From assembly GCA_964247055.1 (NCBI GenBank), contig OZ176051.1:8184001-8248000 (forward strand): a stretch of 64,000 nucleotides of DNA. Direction: 5' to 3'. This document shows positions 23,339 through 35,150 of this stretch, one piece after another. How positions within the stretch are numbered: position 1 is the stretch's first letter; every line of letters starts with the position of its first letter. The notes beneath the pieces were generated by a model, which saw only the letters and a program-made list of their open reading frames with translations, was not told the DNA's origin and made no database searches. This DNA is from Paragordius varius (lineage: Eukaryota; Nematomorpha). The position numbers and the translations under genes were made by a program.

Positions 23339-23820
23339 ACTTCGATTCTCATGGGGTATCTAAATATCCCAGACTATATTAATTTGATACTCTAAAAACT
23401 ACTGAAGGAAACGGCCCCAATTAATTGCCTCAATCCTAATAAATAAAAATAAGCGAAAGTAAATAAAATTTAGTTTTGAAAAAATGTTCCTTTACCTTGA
23501 CGCCATTTTTATTATAGAATATATTCGGAAAATATCGTGTTTATTTGATTTTAAATAAAGCTAATATATTAGTTAAATCACATCTAACATTAAAAGAAAC
23601 AAAAAGTGGTATATTTTTTATTTTATTTAAATCGTTAGCGCACACATTCATGTTTGCTAAATTTTTACCTCAGGGTTTTACCTTAAATTATTATCAAGTA
23701 TTTTTAAATAATTTTTTTCTATATTTCGGTTTTATGGTGCTAACTTTTGCTATGGTTTTGATTCCCTCCATATTTTTAACAGGCCTTGGGTATTCAACGA
23801 CCCCAATTTGAATCACTGTA
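23339..23820 (+). mobile_element. TTAA-flanked MITE, copy 2 (truncated left end)
   Basis: Begins within the left block (TTCGATTCTCATGGGGTATC) and runs through the family landmarks (GGAAACGG, TTTCGGTTTTATGG, GGCCTTGGGTATTCAAC) to CCCCAATTTGAATCA. The outermost left bases and the right end are diverged. It is directly followed by copy 3. Confidence 0.65.
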
Positions 23821-24349
23821 TTAACACTTTGATTTAAATTGGGGTATATAAATACCCCAGACTAAATTTAAGTTAGAAATTTAAAAAAAACTACTGAAGG
23901 AAACGGTCCCAATGCTTCTATCCCAAAATATCCAAATAAAATTTTGTTTTAAAAAAAATTCTCATGTCAAACTACTTCGAAGAAATTTTTATTTTACATA
24001 ATTTTTTATAGCTTTAATTTTAAGGGTAAAATTAAAGCTAATATTTACATTACATATAACATTTATAGAAAAAAAGCGGTTTATTTTGTATTATTTTTCA
24101 ATTTTTCCACTGCACACATGCCACGTTGGCTGATTTTTACCTTTGGGTTTTAGTTTAAAATCAGTAATATCAAATTTCTTGAATAAATTTTTTTATATAT
24201 TTCGGTTTATTAATGTTATATAAGTGCAAATTGAAATGGTTTCGATTCCTTCCATATTTTAAAGAATTAAATTTTAAACAGGCCTGGGGTATCCAACTAC
24301 CCCAATTAAATCGAAGGACTGAAATGAATGTGTTGTATCCACGTGTTAA
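23821..24349 (+). mobile_element. TTAA-flanked MITE, copy 3
   Basis: TTAACACTTTGATTTAAATT at the left, CCTGGGGTATCCAAC and ACGTGTTAA at the right, TTAA at both ends. Near full length (529 bp). Confidence 0.75.
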
Positions 24350-24366
24350 TGCGATGTATTTATCTG

Positions 24367-25183
24367 TTAACACTTGGATGCAACTAGGGTTGTGCATTTG
24401 ACTGCTTTTTCAAAAAAGTCCGGTCAGACCCGGTCAGACCATGGTCATGACTACGGTCATGACCACTTTACCTAAATAAATACCATGCGATATTGGAGTG
24501 TGAAAATAATGTTCGAAAACACTTGGGTTACACTAATAATGTCATGTTTTTTCTTAAAAGTTAATGTAATACATTTTTTTATATTTATCAATTAAATTTA
24601 ATCAAGAATTTTTTTTAAATAAATTTGCAAGATTCTTGTGGCCTTCTGAATCTTCAAATATAGCTTTTAATACTGCTTATTTCAGATAAAATTTTAACTA
24701 GTTTGTTTTACGGTTCATATAAATAGAATAATCGCATATTTGCAAAATGCTTGATTGTTTTCAAAATAACTGGATATGCTAAATGTTAATGTTATAAGGA
24801 TGCATGTTAAATAATATATTGTCAAATAAGCATATTTAAATATTTAATTTTTATTTTGTAAAAAGTATAATAGTAAAAAGCAATAAAATCTTACTATCTC
24901 TCTTCCAAAAAAATAGCAGCATTTAAAAAACAGCTGTTTTTTAAATGACCATGGTCAAAAAATAAATAGTCACTGACCTGGTCATGACCCAGTCAATTGA
25001 CCGGGTCATGACTTGGTCAGCACAACCCTAGATGCAACACATTCATTTTAGTCCTTCGAATCAAATTGGGGTAGTTGGATACCCCAGGCCTGTTTAAAAT
25101 TAAATTCTTTAAAATATGGAAGGAATCGAAACCATTGCAATTCGCACTTATATAACATTAATAAACCGAAATATATGGTGATT
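24367..25183 (-). mobile_element. TTAA-flanked MITE, copy 4, inverted and interrupted
   Basis: Inverse orientation, starting TTAACACTTGGATGCAAC, then interrupted by a 646-bp hAT-like element, and resuming GATGCAACACATTCATTTTA through CCCAGGCCTG to AACCGAAATATA, where the family match stops. So it is both interrupted and truncated. Confidence 0.75.
24385..25030. mobile_element. hAT-type non-autonomous element with 8-bp target duplication
   Basis: Perfect 11-bp inverted ends, TAGGGTTGTGC, flanked on both sides by GATGCAAC (24377-24384 and 25031-25038). An 8-bp duplication and a TANGG-type terminus fit the hAT superfamily. Near both ends, GGTCATGACC-like palindromes recur (about four on each side), probable transposase-binding sites. 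The 646-bp length carries no protein. Clean ends suggest a relatively recent insertion. Confidence 0.85.
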
Positions 25184-25764
25184 AAAAGCATGAAATCATG
25201 TGATTAAAAAGCGGCAAGACATTCAAATTCGATAATAATCATAAAAGGATTTAAAAATATGTTTCTTTTTTTGTAATTATTATTTTTTTTTGGTTTTGTA
25301 AAGTTTTTTTTTATTTGTATGCTAACTATGTAATTTAAAGAGTAATATAATTCATAAATCATCAATCATTGTTTACATATTATCATTTTTTTTCTAGTTT
25401 TTGGTGCCTTTGTATTTTATTTTTAATAGCGTAGCCATAATTTTTTTATTTATAATATTATGCTTACACTGTAAATATAAAGAGTTGTATTATTAAATAT
25501 TTCATATATTATCCAAAAATGACAAAATTTATAGAGATAAATGTTTATATATTATTATATTTTTTTTCTTGACTATCTAGCCATATATTTTTGAGTAAAT
25601 CGGTAGTTAAGAAGGAATGCAATGGTAAACAATGTTTTCTTTCATTTATGATTGCTATACAATGTGAAATATTAATATTATAAATTTATCAAAATTGAAA
25701 AAATTTATAAAGGTTATTTATAAGTAGAATTTATTTTATTATCCTAGATATTTAATTTCTTTTT
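25184..25764. other. Intergenic, no gene seen
   Basis: T-rich sequence between the MITE cluster and LINE C. Nothing recognised. Confidence 0.35.
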
Positions 25765-28700
25765 GTAACGAGGGTTTAAGTGAGAGGGAAGGCAATGGCA
25801 AACCACCCTCGTTTTATTACTGCCAAAAAATAGTTACACTATATGCAATTGACGCACCCTTTCAAAGTTGGGTGTTGGAACGTACGTTCATTAACAGAAA
25901 CCAAACAGGTTATAATTAAACGAGAAATGGAAAGATTGAACTTAGAAATACTGGGTCTAACGGAAACTAAGCGAAAAGGTAGCGCGAAAGCACAAAACGA
26001 AATTTTACATTGTTAAGATCGGCAATAGATGAACAGAAATCAGAAGGCATTGCAGTATTAATAAAAAATAATTTAAATAAAAGTCTCGTTATTTATACAC
26101 CATATACATCCACATTATTAGTCTGAATGCTAAGCCACTTATTACATACATAGTAGTCTATGCTCCTTATCCCAAAGAAGACATGGAGAATTTTTATGCA
26201 AAGTTGCAAATAGTTTTGGATGAAACGAAGAAAGGAGATATAATTATCATAGGAGCTGATTGGAACAGCAAAGTTGGTAGAGGTAGAGTAGATCAAATAG
26301 TCGGGCCATTTGGATCGGGAGAACGAAACGAGGCTCGGGAGGCACTGATCAATTTTTGCCAGGAAAATGAGATGATGATAACCAACACATGGTTTCCACA
26401 ACACAATAGGAGGTTATACACATGGACCTCTCCATGTGAGAAATATAAGAACCAAATCGATTACATAATATGTCCACAAAAATGGAAAAGCTCTATACTC
26501 GATACCAAAACAAGCAAAAGCAGCGATTGCTCTAGCGATCATGAGCTTTTAGTAACCAAAATCAAACTTAAAATAATTAAAAAGGTTTAACAGACATACG
26601 GATATGACACTCGGAACATTCCAAATTTTAGAACAGAAACAAAAGATAGATTAGAAAGATTGGACAATGAATGTAGCTCAAAACATTTATAGGGATCGAT
26701 AAAAAATGTTATTAATGAAGTGGCAAAAGAAAAAGTGCAGAGATTAAAGAGGAAAGATAATAAAAGGATATCAGAAAATAGTTTAGAAATAGCAGAAAAG
26801 GGAAGAAAAGCTAAATCAAGAGGTGATAATAAAATCGTTATATTGGGCCGGGTGATAAAAAATTTTTTTTGACTTGACTTGCAAGTTTTTCAAGTCATGG
26901 CTTGCTTTCATGTGATAAAAAAAATTTAACATTACACGACTTAAGTCAAGCGAGAAAACTTGATAAGGAGGTGATAAAAAATCATATGATCAAGTAAAAC
27001 TTAAAGATTTTGCAAGTGTGGTGTAGGGCACACTTGACAGATTTAAAAATATGGATAAAATTATTTTGGAAACTATTTATATATGTAATTTAGGTTTTAC
27101 ATGTAATTCAAACCTTTGTTAATGCTATAAATTGTAAATTTGATAAATTTTGGCTAATTAATTTATTCATTGGGTGGATATAAACGAGGATAAATTTATA
27201 GAAAAACTTTGCTAATATTTAAGAACATGGCATATAAAAATATGCTAAATATATCAATTCCCTGACCGCAAAAAAATGGATCTTGAAAACTTTTAAAATT
27301 AATAATTAAATATTAATCATGTAAATCTTCGTTTATTAAAAAGGCTATTTTACTATTAACCAATGTATAGAATTTATTTCACCATACATTTATTTCGTAT
27401 GTAATGTTTATAATCAATTAAAAATAATTATGTTATAATGTATAAACATCTTCCCATTAAATTTGCAAATGGACTTCAAACAAAATGTAGTGTGATAAAG
27501 AAATATAAAGTGTTTTAAGGGCGAATGGTTTCATCAATCTAAAAATTATTACCAGGCTGAATATTAAAAATTCTATAATATTAAATAGGATACTTGCCAG
27601 TGAGTTTGAAAAACGTCAATAAATGCATATTGCATTAATTGTTTATCTTTTTGTGCCTTATTTCATAAATTTTGGCTGAAAATGATCAAAATAATTTCTG
27701 TAAAATTCGAATTGGGTAGCAAAAAAATGTTACATTCATAAGCAAAAGACTTGACTTAAGTGTTTTTTTTATCACCGATCTTCAAGTGTTCACTTGCTGG
27801 CTTAAGTAAACTTGCTCAACTTGCCACGCTTGGCTTACAAGTCAAGTGCGACTTTTTTATCACCCCACCCATTATATAACAAAGAATTTCAACGACAAAC
27901 AAGAAAGTATTATGAAAAATTTCTTAATTTACAATGTCTAGAAGTGGAATTAAATAACAAAAAAGGATTAATGCAACCAATGTTCCAGAAACTAAAGCAA
28001 ATGACTCACAAGCCATATATATCATCCCAAAAGATTAAAAAAGAGAATGGCACTATATTGTGCAAACAAACAGAAGTACGAGAAAGATGGAAGGAATACA
28101 CCCAAAAACTCTATCAGGCCCCTCAAGTAAAAGTGTTTTAAAAGAGGAAGAACATCCAGATATACTAAGAGAGGAGGTGGAATGCTTTAAAACAAATTCC
28201 TAACAATAAAGCGATGGGATTAGACAATATCCCAATAAAGTTTAAAAAGCTATTCCTGTAGAAACGTTACACATATGCCAAAAGGCGTGGGAAACATGTC
28301 AGTGGAACGACTGGATATCATCTGTATATCTCCCAATATAAAAAAGATGATGTACTCCAGCGCGAAAACTACCGAAACATAGCTCTTATTTGCCACGCTA
28401 GTAAAGTCTCGATAAAAATAATACAAAACAGGATGCACAGTATTATACAGTCAGCCAGAAAATTAAGGATTTATGAAGGGAAAAAGCACAAGATACCATA
28501 TATCAAACATGAGAAGGATAATAGAAACATCTAGAGAGTTTCCGAAAGAATGGTCTTATGCTTAACCCTAACAAAACCCTGGAGAAAAGCCTACAATTAT
28601 TATAGGGGGGGGGGGTGGAAATAGAAATAGTTAAACAGTAACGTTTTTGGGCGCAGTAAATTTAGAAGATTGGTTTTTAACTCCTGACATCAGAAAGAGA

Positions 28701-29222
28701 ATAGGATTGGGTAAAGAAGCGATGACCAATATAATAAAGATTTGGAAAAACAAAAGCGTAGTAGTTGAAACCAAAAAAAGATTACTCTACTGTTTCGTTC
28801 TCCCGACCACATATGGATGTGAGAGCTGGACTCTCAGAAAAAGAGACAAAGAAAGGCTCATGGCTTTCGAAAAGAGCTGCTGGCGCAGGATGCTACACCT
28901 GGAAGGATAAAATTAAGAATGGAAATCTAACTACAGAAAAAGAGCCTAAAACAAACATCCTGAAGATAATTCTAAAAAGAAATTTAACCTATTTTGGTCA
29001 TGTCATGCGGATCGAATTCTCCAGAGAAAGATACAAAGTTTGGGAAGGTAGAAGGACAAAGGAAACCATGCTGACCATCGATGAGGTGGTTGGATATGAT
29101 AAAAGAGGAGACTAAAATGACATTAAACGATCCCAATCTAGCGGTAAAAGATAGAAGAAAGTGGAAAGAAATGGTGTAAAATATATCCAAAAAGTCGTTT
29201 ACGACTTAGGAATAACCAACCA
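25765..29222 (+). mobile_element. RTE-like LINE with transposon insertion (LINE C)
   Basis: The untranslated start has GGCAATGGCAAACCACC, usual for this LINE group. Endonuclease: VGCWNVRSLTET, LNLEILGLTETKRKG, DWNSKVGRG, ERNEAREAL and KNQIDYIICPQKW, with SDHELLV at 26537. After the inserted element it continues NKEFQRQTRKYYEKF, then fragments of the thumb: YGCESWTLRKRD, ESCWRRML-like and LTYFGHVMR. Most of the reverse-transcriptase palm, including the catalytic YADD box, is deleted near 28560. Several frameshifts and stops are present, so it is dead. An 11-base G run lies at 28605-28615. Confidence 0.8.
26844..27871. mobile_element. 1028-bp non-autonomous DNA transposon inserted in LINE C
   Basis: Ends are TGGGCCGGGTGATAAAA and, on the other strand, TGGGTGGGGTGATAAAA. 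The flanking 6-mers TTATAT (26838-26843 and 27872-27877) are identical, and deleting the element joins the LINE reading (KSRGDNKIVI with NKEFQRQTRK). Subterminal regions repeat GTGATAAAAAA and TTGACTT(G/A)AG several times on each side. No protein is encoded. A 6-bp duplication with TGGG ends does not clearly match the common superfamilies. Confidence 0.85.
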
Positions 29223-29455
29223 ACCAAACCGAAATATATAAAGAATTTTATTCAAAAATACTTGATATTGCTTATTTTAAACTAAAACCGAAAGGTAAAA
29301 ATTTAGTCAACGTGACATGTGTGCAATGGTAAAATGGAAAAATAATACAAACTTAACCGCTTTTTCTAATTCTCTCAATGTTAGATCTAATTTATATAAA
29401 AAAATTACCTTAAAATTAACCTTAAAATTAAATGAAGACGATATTTTGCAAAAAA
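29223..29455 (-). mobile_element. TTAA-flanked MITE, copy 5, inverted fragment
   Basis: Inverse of the family middle: AACCGAAATATATAAAG, AAACTAAAACCGAAAGG and ACGATATTTTGCAAAA. It starts exactly at the LINE C tail and runs straight into copy 6, so the junction is a rearrangement or nested insertion. Confidence 0.65.
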
Positions 29456-30033
29456 CTTCGATTCAAATTGGGGTATCTAAATACCTCAAGCTAAATTTAA
29501 TATTTTTAAAAAACTGTTGAAGGAAACGGTCCCAATTTAAGATTATGCTTCTATCCAAATAAAAATTATATAAATATGCCAAAATATCTAAATTAAATTC
29601 AGTTTTGATAAAAAAGATCCATGTCAAACTACTTCAACGCCATTATTATTTTAAAAAATTTTCGCAAAATATCGTCTTCATTTAATTTTAAGGGTAAAAT
29701 TAAAGTTAATTTTTTATTTAAATTACATCTAACATTGATAGAAATAGAAAACGCGTTTTATTTTATTTTATTTTTTAATTTAACCATTTTACCCATATGT
29801 CACGTTGACGAAATTTTTACCTTTCGGTTTTAGCTTAAAATAAGTACAAGTATTTTTGAATAAAATTTATTATGTATTTCGGTTTATTAATTTTATATAA
29901 ATGCAAAATTTTGCCATGGTTTCGATTCCTTACATACTTTTTTAAAGTATTTGATATAAAACAGGCCTGGGGTATCCAACTACCCCAATTTGAATCCAAG
30001 GACTAAAATGAGTGTGTTGTATCCAAGTGTTAA
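29456..30033 (+). mobile_element. TTAA-flanked MITE, copy 6
   Basis: Left block CTTCGATTCAAATTGGGG, right block CCTGGGGTATCCAACTACC and ATCCAAGTGTTAA. The left TTAACA is altered where it joins copy 5; the rest is full length. Confidence 0.75.
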
Positions 30034-30780
30034 AAGCGTTAAAGTTGTAGAAACATATAATTTTTTGCATTCACATTTTAACGCGCGTTCCTGTCATGTC
30101 TGATGCCGTAACTTTTTTTCAAATTATATTTTAGGATAACGCAACTAATGAAGAGCAGAAAAATGAATCTGAATTTTTAAAACTCAAAGTTATTGGTCAG
30201 GTTATATTTTAATTTTATTTTCAAGGATGGCAATGAGATTCATTTTCGTGTAAAAACCACCACACGCATGGAAAAATTAAAAAAATCATACAGTGAGCGC
30301 ATGGTTTATAAATCTTTATAATATAGGGTATTCCTGTTAGTTCATTACGGTTTCTTTTTGATGGGCGCAGAATTAACGATGACGATACCCCAAAATCGGT
30401 TTTTTATTTTATAACTTGTTAAAATTATTTTTTTATGTTTATTATAGAATTTTAGTGCTAATAGATGGTAATTGATTTCAGTGTTTACTAAAATTATTAA
30501 TATGTTCCATAAAATTTAGTTAATCGTTAAACTTTTTTTGCTCGCTATTTTATTAGAAATTATAATAATTTTCTCAAAAAATATAGATTATGATGGTGAT
30601 GGATTTAAATATTGTTAGATTAAATTATATTATGTACCACAATAGGTCAATCCATATTAACAGGAATAAAAATTTTATATTTTATTTGTGCTTTTTAAGT
30701 TCTATCATACAAAGGTGTTTGATGTTCTAAATTTTTGCATATTAAAATTATCCCAAGAGCTTAAGTCATAATATATATAT
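30034..30780. other. Intergenic, no gene seen
   Basis: AT-rich; one direct TA run near 30770. No coding sequence or repeat family recognised. Confidence 0.35.
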
Positions 30781-31600
30781 ATATATATAAATGTATTACA
30801 CTGTCCAAAAAATTTTTAACAAAATAATTTTTTTTTCATGGGATAGCTTATCACTTACAATCATTTGCTGTAAAATTTTTTATATGTTTACAACCTAGTT
30901 TTTGAAATATTTAGGGAAAATCGAAATCGGGCAAAAAGTGAAATTTAAAGAAAATTAAATATTATTCAAAAAATTAATATATAATTAGCCTAAAATCATA
31001 TAATTAAAAAAAAATTTTTTATGAAATATTAAAATAATTTTTTTTATTTATTAGCTAAATCAGTATTAAAATTTTAACATTCATATTCAGTAAAGAACAT
31101 ATTAAAATCAAACTAAAAAATATTGTTTTATTTTTTCATTTATTTGTCACTGCTTTATGACAGTATAAAAAATGTACTATACTATTTTGGAATTTTACAT
31201 GAGCTAGAACATATAAATTAATAATTAACAATTAGTGGAAAATCAACCAAAAATCCTTACATATCCTAGTAAAAATATTAATTTGTGTTAAAACAATTTT
31301 TTAAAAGGGATATAAGGATTTTTGGTTGAATTCCACTACTTTTAAATCCTATGTTTTATAAATTATATAGTTAATGATTCTGTAATATTCCAAAATAAAA
31401 CAGTTAAATTTTTTACACACTCATAAGCCAACTGACAGAAAAATGAAAAAAATAAAAAATATTTTTTGTTTTATTTTAATATATATTTTTTTACCAAATA
31501 AAATATGAATGTTAAGAATTTAATATTAGTTTAGCTGGTAAATAATAAAAAAAATATTTTAATACAGTTTCATAAATTTTTTTTTGTCTTTTAAGGTAAA
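30781..31600. mobile_element. Palindromic repeat family 4, copy 1
   Basis: Landmarks shared with 45840-47060: a start with CTTACAATCATTTGCTG and GTTTACAACCTAGTTTTTG, and a central AACCAAAAATCCTTACATA / TATAAGGATTTTTGGTTGA inverted pair. Ends are poorly defined. No protein. Confidence 0.55.
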
Positions 31601-32170
31601 GAAGTGTGGGGGAAGGGTGTCGAAAATCTTTTATAATAAGAATGTATTCCAGTATAATGCACTAACATCTAACTATTCATCTTAAAATTATGTTAAAAGA
31701 GTTTGGTAATAATTTTTTTGCTATTTTTTAAAAAAAACTTTTTACTATTTTATTTAAAAAGAATGATATTTTAACAAAATACAGTCATGTATTCTTTATA
31801 TCAAAAATTCATAATTTTTCGTTAAATGGGTATAAATATTTGGTAAAGAATAGAAAAAACAAGATCATTATGGTATTAACAATATCATATTCATCAAAAA
31901 AGTATAAGAGTTACCATAGAGCTCTTGTTTTTTCCATTCTTTACCAAATATTCATACCCATTTAACGAAAAAAATAAATTTTTGATAAAATAAAGGATAT
32001 ATGACTGTTGAACATATTTTACCATATAAGATTTTCGTCCCCCTTCCCCCACACCTCTTTACTTTTTTGATGAATATGATATTGTTAATACCAAACTCTT
32101 GTTTTTTCTATTCTTTAACAAACTTTCATACCCATTTAACGAAAAAAATAAATTTTTCCTAATATAAAAG
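31601..32170. mobile_element. GAGCTCTTG palindromic MITE, nearly complete copy plus a partial repeat
   Basis: The hairpin unit at about 31775-32010 runs from ACAGTCATGTATTCTTTA to AAAGGATATATGACTG, with GGGTATAAATATTTGGTAAAG mirrored by CTTTACCAAATATTCATACC. A further partial arm follows to 32170, so there are one and a half units in tandem. Confidence 0.65.
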
Positions 32171-32696
32171 AAACGACACTCTATGTAATTTATTTGCCCA
32201 TAAATGTAAGCCCCAAAATTTTAAACACCATTTTATTAAAAATATACTATTCTTCTCCAAATGAGAACATCCAGATCAATTATCATTAATTATTTTATTA
32301 AACTACATTTAAAAAGTTTTTAATAAAAAATATAGCTTGATATGGAAAATGACGATGTTATAGAAGTCTATTCTGAACAATCTGGTGGATATTAATTTTT
32401 TATATTGTATTCATTTATGTAAAATGTCTTAATTTTCTAATCTCATGCATACAGATATTGTACAAATAAATTTTACTTGCTCTTATACTGCCTTTTATAA
32501 GCTATATAAGTATCATTAAAAAGATCAATACAGTGTGCGATAAAGAGGTAAAGTTTTATAAATACTATTTTAATTTTAACACTAATCTCCACCTAATTAA
32601 ATATTTGTGAAAAAGTTATTTAATATTCATTTACCCTTATGCAATTTTTATTATTTTTTTAAATTAGGCTTTCTAATGGTTTAATGAAAAGCTTAG
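32171..32696. other. Intergenic, no gene seen
   Basis: No coding sequence or repeat recognised. Confidence 0.35.
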
Positions 32697-32945
32697 TATA
32701 GGCACATGGGTAATCAACACGCGGCTCGGCTCTAAACATTATTGGCCCGCGAAATTAAATCCATAATTTGCAATATGTTAACAAAATCTAAAATGATATT
32801 TTTAAAAATTTTCTAAGTCTATCCAATTGCCAATATTTTACTTTTATGGTATTTTGTTAAAAATTTAATAAAATATTTGTCAATGTCCATATATTTTCTG
32901 AATGCGGCTCGCCAAACCATTTGTGTTGGAGACCTCTGTAAAAGC
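32697..32945. mobile_element. hAT-like MITE, GGGTGTCCAA family, diverged copy
   Basis: Shares with 60036-60350 (in inverse) the blocks GGCCCGCGAAAT, ATCCATAATTTGCAA and GCGGCTCGCCAAA...TGTGTTGGAGACC. The termini are worn and no target duplication is visible. Confidence 0.45.
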
Positions 32946-33209
32946 ATTAATCATAAACTAAATTAATAGGCATCTAAAAATTTCGTCATTTAATCTTTAC
33001 GAAAAATGTTGAAATGAACATATTTAAAAAAATGCAATCTACGATTATAAAAAATATTGATTATCAGATTTATAATGTATCAAGGTGATCAAACGTTTTT
33101 GGCTTCGAGCTTATGAGTCATTAATAAACATTTAATAACGATAAACCATATTAACATATTTTATTTTTTGGAGAAATTTAATAACGTTCAGTGTTTAATT
33201 TTAATTGTC

Positions 33210-33870
33210 ATATTTCCATCCATCCATTTTCCAGGGTATCTGGGGTTTCCTTGCACCAACTTTCTGAACAATGTTCTATCAAAGACTTGTTCATTTTCAA
33301 TATTGAATTGTTATAGATCTTGGGTCAGCTGTTTGGACCATGTGAGTTTAGGGCGGCCTTTTCTGTTTGGGCCGGGTATGTTTAAATGTTGTATTTTTTG
33401 TACCCAGTTATCGGAATTCATACGTTGAATATGTCTGTAATATCGCAATCGATTGCGCTGAATGAATAGAGCTATGGGTTCATCTTCTTCTATGGTATTA
33501 TCAAAAATATTGTTGCAGATTTTGAGCATGTGATTTTCAGCTCTAGTAAGTCTATTTAGGTCTGTTGCTGTAAGGGCCCAGGTTTCTGTAGCGTATGTCA
33601 TAGCTGGTCTTATTCCCATTTTGTAAATCTTTATCTTATGATTCGATTTGATATTTTTATTAGTTAAAATATATTTTAATTGATTGAATTTGGCCCATCC
33701 TTGTCTGATGAGAAATGGCATCCCTTACAGAGCCATCAGATGCTATATACGCCCAGATATGGAAAAGATGTTACAACTTCTAGTTTGTCTCCATTAAAGT
33801 TTAAAGTACGTGAATTCGATATTGGCAGTGGTATCGATAAAGGACATGGTGTGCAGATAAAATAATTATT
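33210..33870 (-). mobile_element. LINE fragment, C-terminal part only (LINE D)
   Basis: On the minus strand: LEVVTSFPYLG near 33790, a frame change, then SDGSVRDAISHQTRMG, KIYKMGIRPAMTYATETWAL, LRYYRHIQRM and RKGRPKLTW, then FDRTLFRKLVQGNP and a TGGA-rich tail near 33225. These are the post-RT segments of an RTE/CR1-like LINE. It is 5'-truncated, and the remaining part has at least two frame breaks. Confidence 0.75.
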
Positions 33871-34242
33871 ATTAATTAACTTTTGTCTTTTTAGACATTC
33901 TCTAGCCTAGTACAGCGAATAAGGTACCCTCACCTCTGAGTTAAAGGGGTTGGTTTATAAGGGCATATAATCCGTAAAACCTTGCCTCAATTACAAAACC
34001 ATGAAGAAACGACTTACAAATAATTGTCATATTTACATACTTTTTTTATTAATTTAATCTTATATAAACAATTCTTAAATTCCGTGGTACACTGTTACTA
34101 ACTAAAAATACACTAAAAATGATGTTGATAATTAAACTGAAATAATATTAAGTGATAGGAGAAACTCTTCACTAGTGATCTCAGACTATTTCGTGATTGT
34201 ACACGAATTTGCACTACACAACTATTTCAGATATCAATTTTA

Positions 34243-34273
<31 letters not shown>

Positions 34274-34487
34274 CCAACTTTGCACTCGGTATAAATGCGG
34301 TCGAATTAATTAAATTTACGAATTGTAGTATGTCTTAGATCCGTTTATTTGCGCTAAATTTCTCAAAATAATCTAAAAAATAAATGGTATCATGTTTTAT
34401 ATGTTAAATATTGCTTTTTTAATATAATAATTAACTATTGTGTTTGTAGATTTACTATTCAAAACTTTTTCCTATAATTTTTCCATT

Positions 34488-34524
<37 letters not shown>

Positions 34525-34589
34525 TTATCCTAAGTTTTTATTGCCCATTCAATCTAATAAAGTAAAGGACATTTGAACGATGCTAAACG
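33871..34589. other. Intergenic with two TA microsatellites
   Basis: Alternating TA runs at about 34248-34273 and 34492-34520. No gene or repeat family recognised otherwise. Confidence 0.45.
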
Positions 34590-34855
34590 CTGTCATGCTT
34601 TCAATAATATTTGCGACAATAAAGGATAGTGTTTTGCGCATTTTGGAAAAGCACAAGTCCACTGGCAGTTTCTTTTTCTTTTATGACTTCGAATTCGAAG
34701 TTTTCTTCCAAAGAATCAATACATATTCGTACATTATAGTTTAAGATGATTTTTCACGTAAACAATGCCCTTGTGTACAACTAAGGTTTTACAGATATCA
34801 TTAAAAACTGGTCTTTGCCTTTAGCGCATCTCACCAAAGTCACGGGTGGCAATAG
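34590..34855 (-). other. Coding-like island, unassigned
   Basis: This 260-base patch is clearly richer in G+C than its surroundings, as exons are here, and on the minus strand holds overlapping stretches of protein-like sequence: DICKTLVVHKGIVYVKNHLK, RICIDSLEENFEFEVIKE and, in another frame, LPVDLCFSKMRKTLSFIV. No single frame crosses it, and I recognise none of these. A 28-nt GT-AG segment (GTTTTTAATG to AACCTTAG, 34808-34781) could be another ultra-short intron but does not give a known protein. A decayed gene or an exon of an unrecognised one are both possible. Confidence 0.25.
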
Positions 34856-34882
34856 GACTTTTTTATTTATTTTTCATACGGA

Positions 34883-35150
34883 TTTACCATTTAAAATTCA
34901 AACTCACTCTTAAACGATACGATTCATATTCACCCTAAAAATATTTTATATGTTTTCGGCCTAATATAACTAACTCATCATTAATATGAAAAATTTTAAT
35001 ATTTATTAGTTTATTAATTTTTGAAAATTATATTAGTTTAAACAAATTTGATTTTTTAAAAATATAGCTAATCTTTAACTTTAAAAAGCACATAATTTAT
35101 TTTAGGGTGAAATTAAATTGTTCGAGGGTGATTAGGGTGAAAATTTAAAA
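34883..35150. mobile_element. TACCATTTACA MITE, copy 2, degenerate
   Basis: TTACCATTTAAAATTCAAAC at the left, then CACCCTAAAAATA; at the right TTTTAGGGTGAAATT and GTTCGAGGGTGA. The right terminus is lost. Confidence 0.6.
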
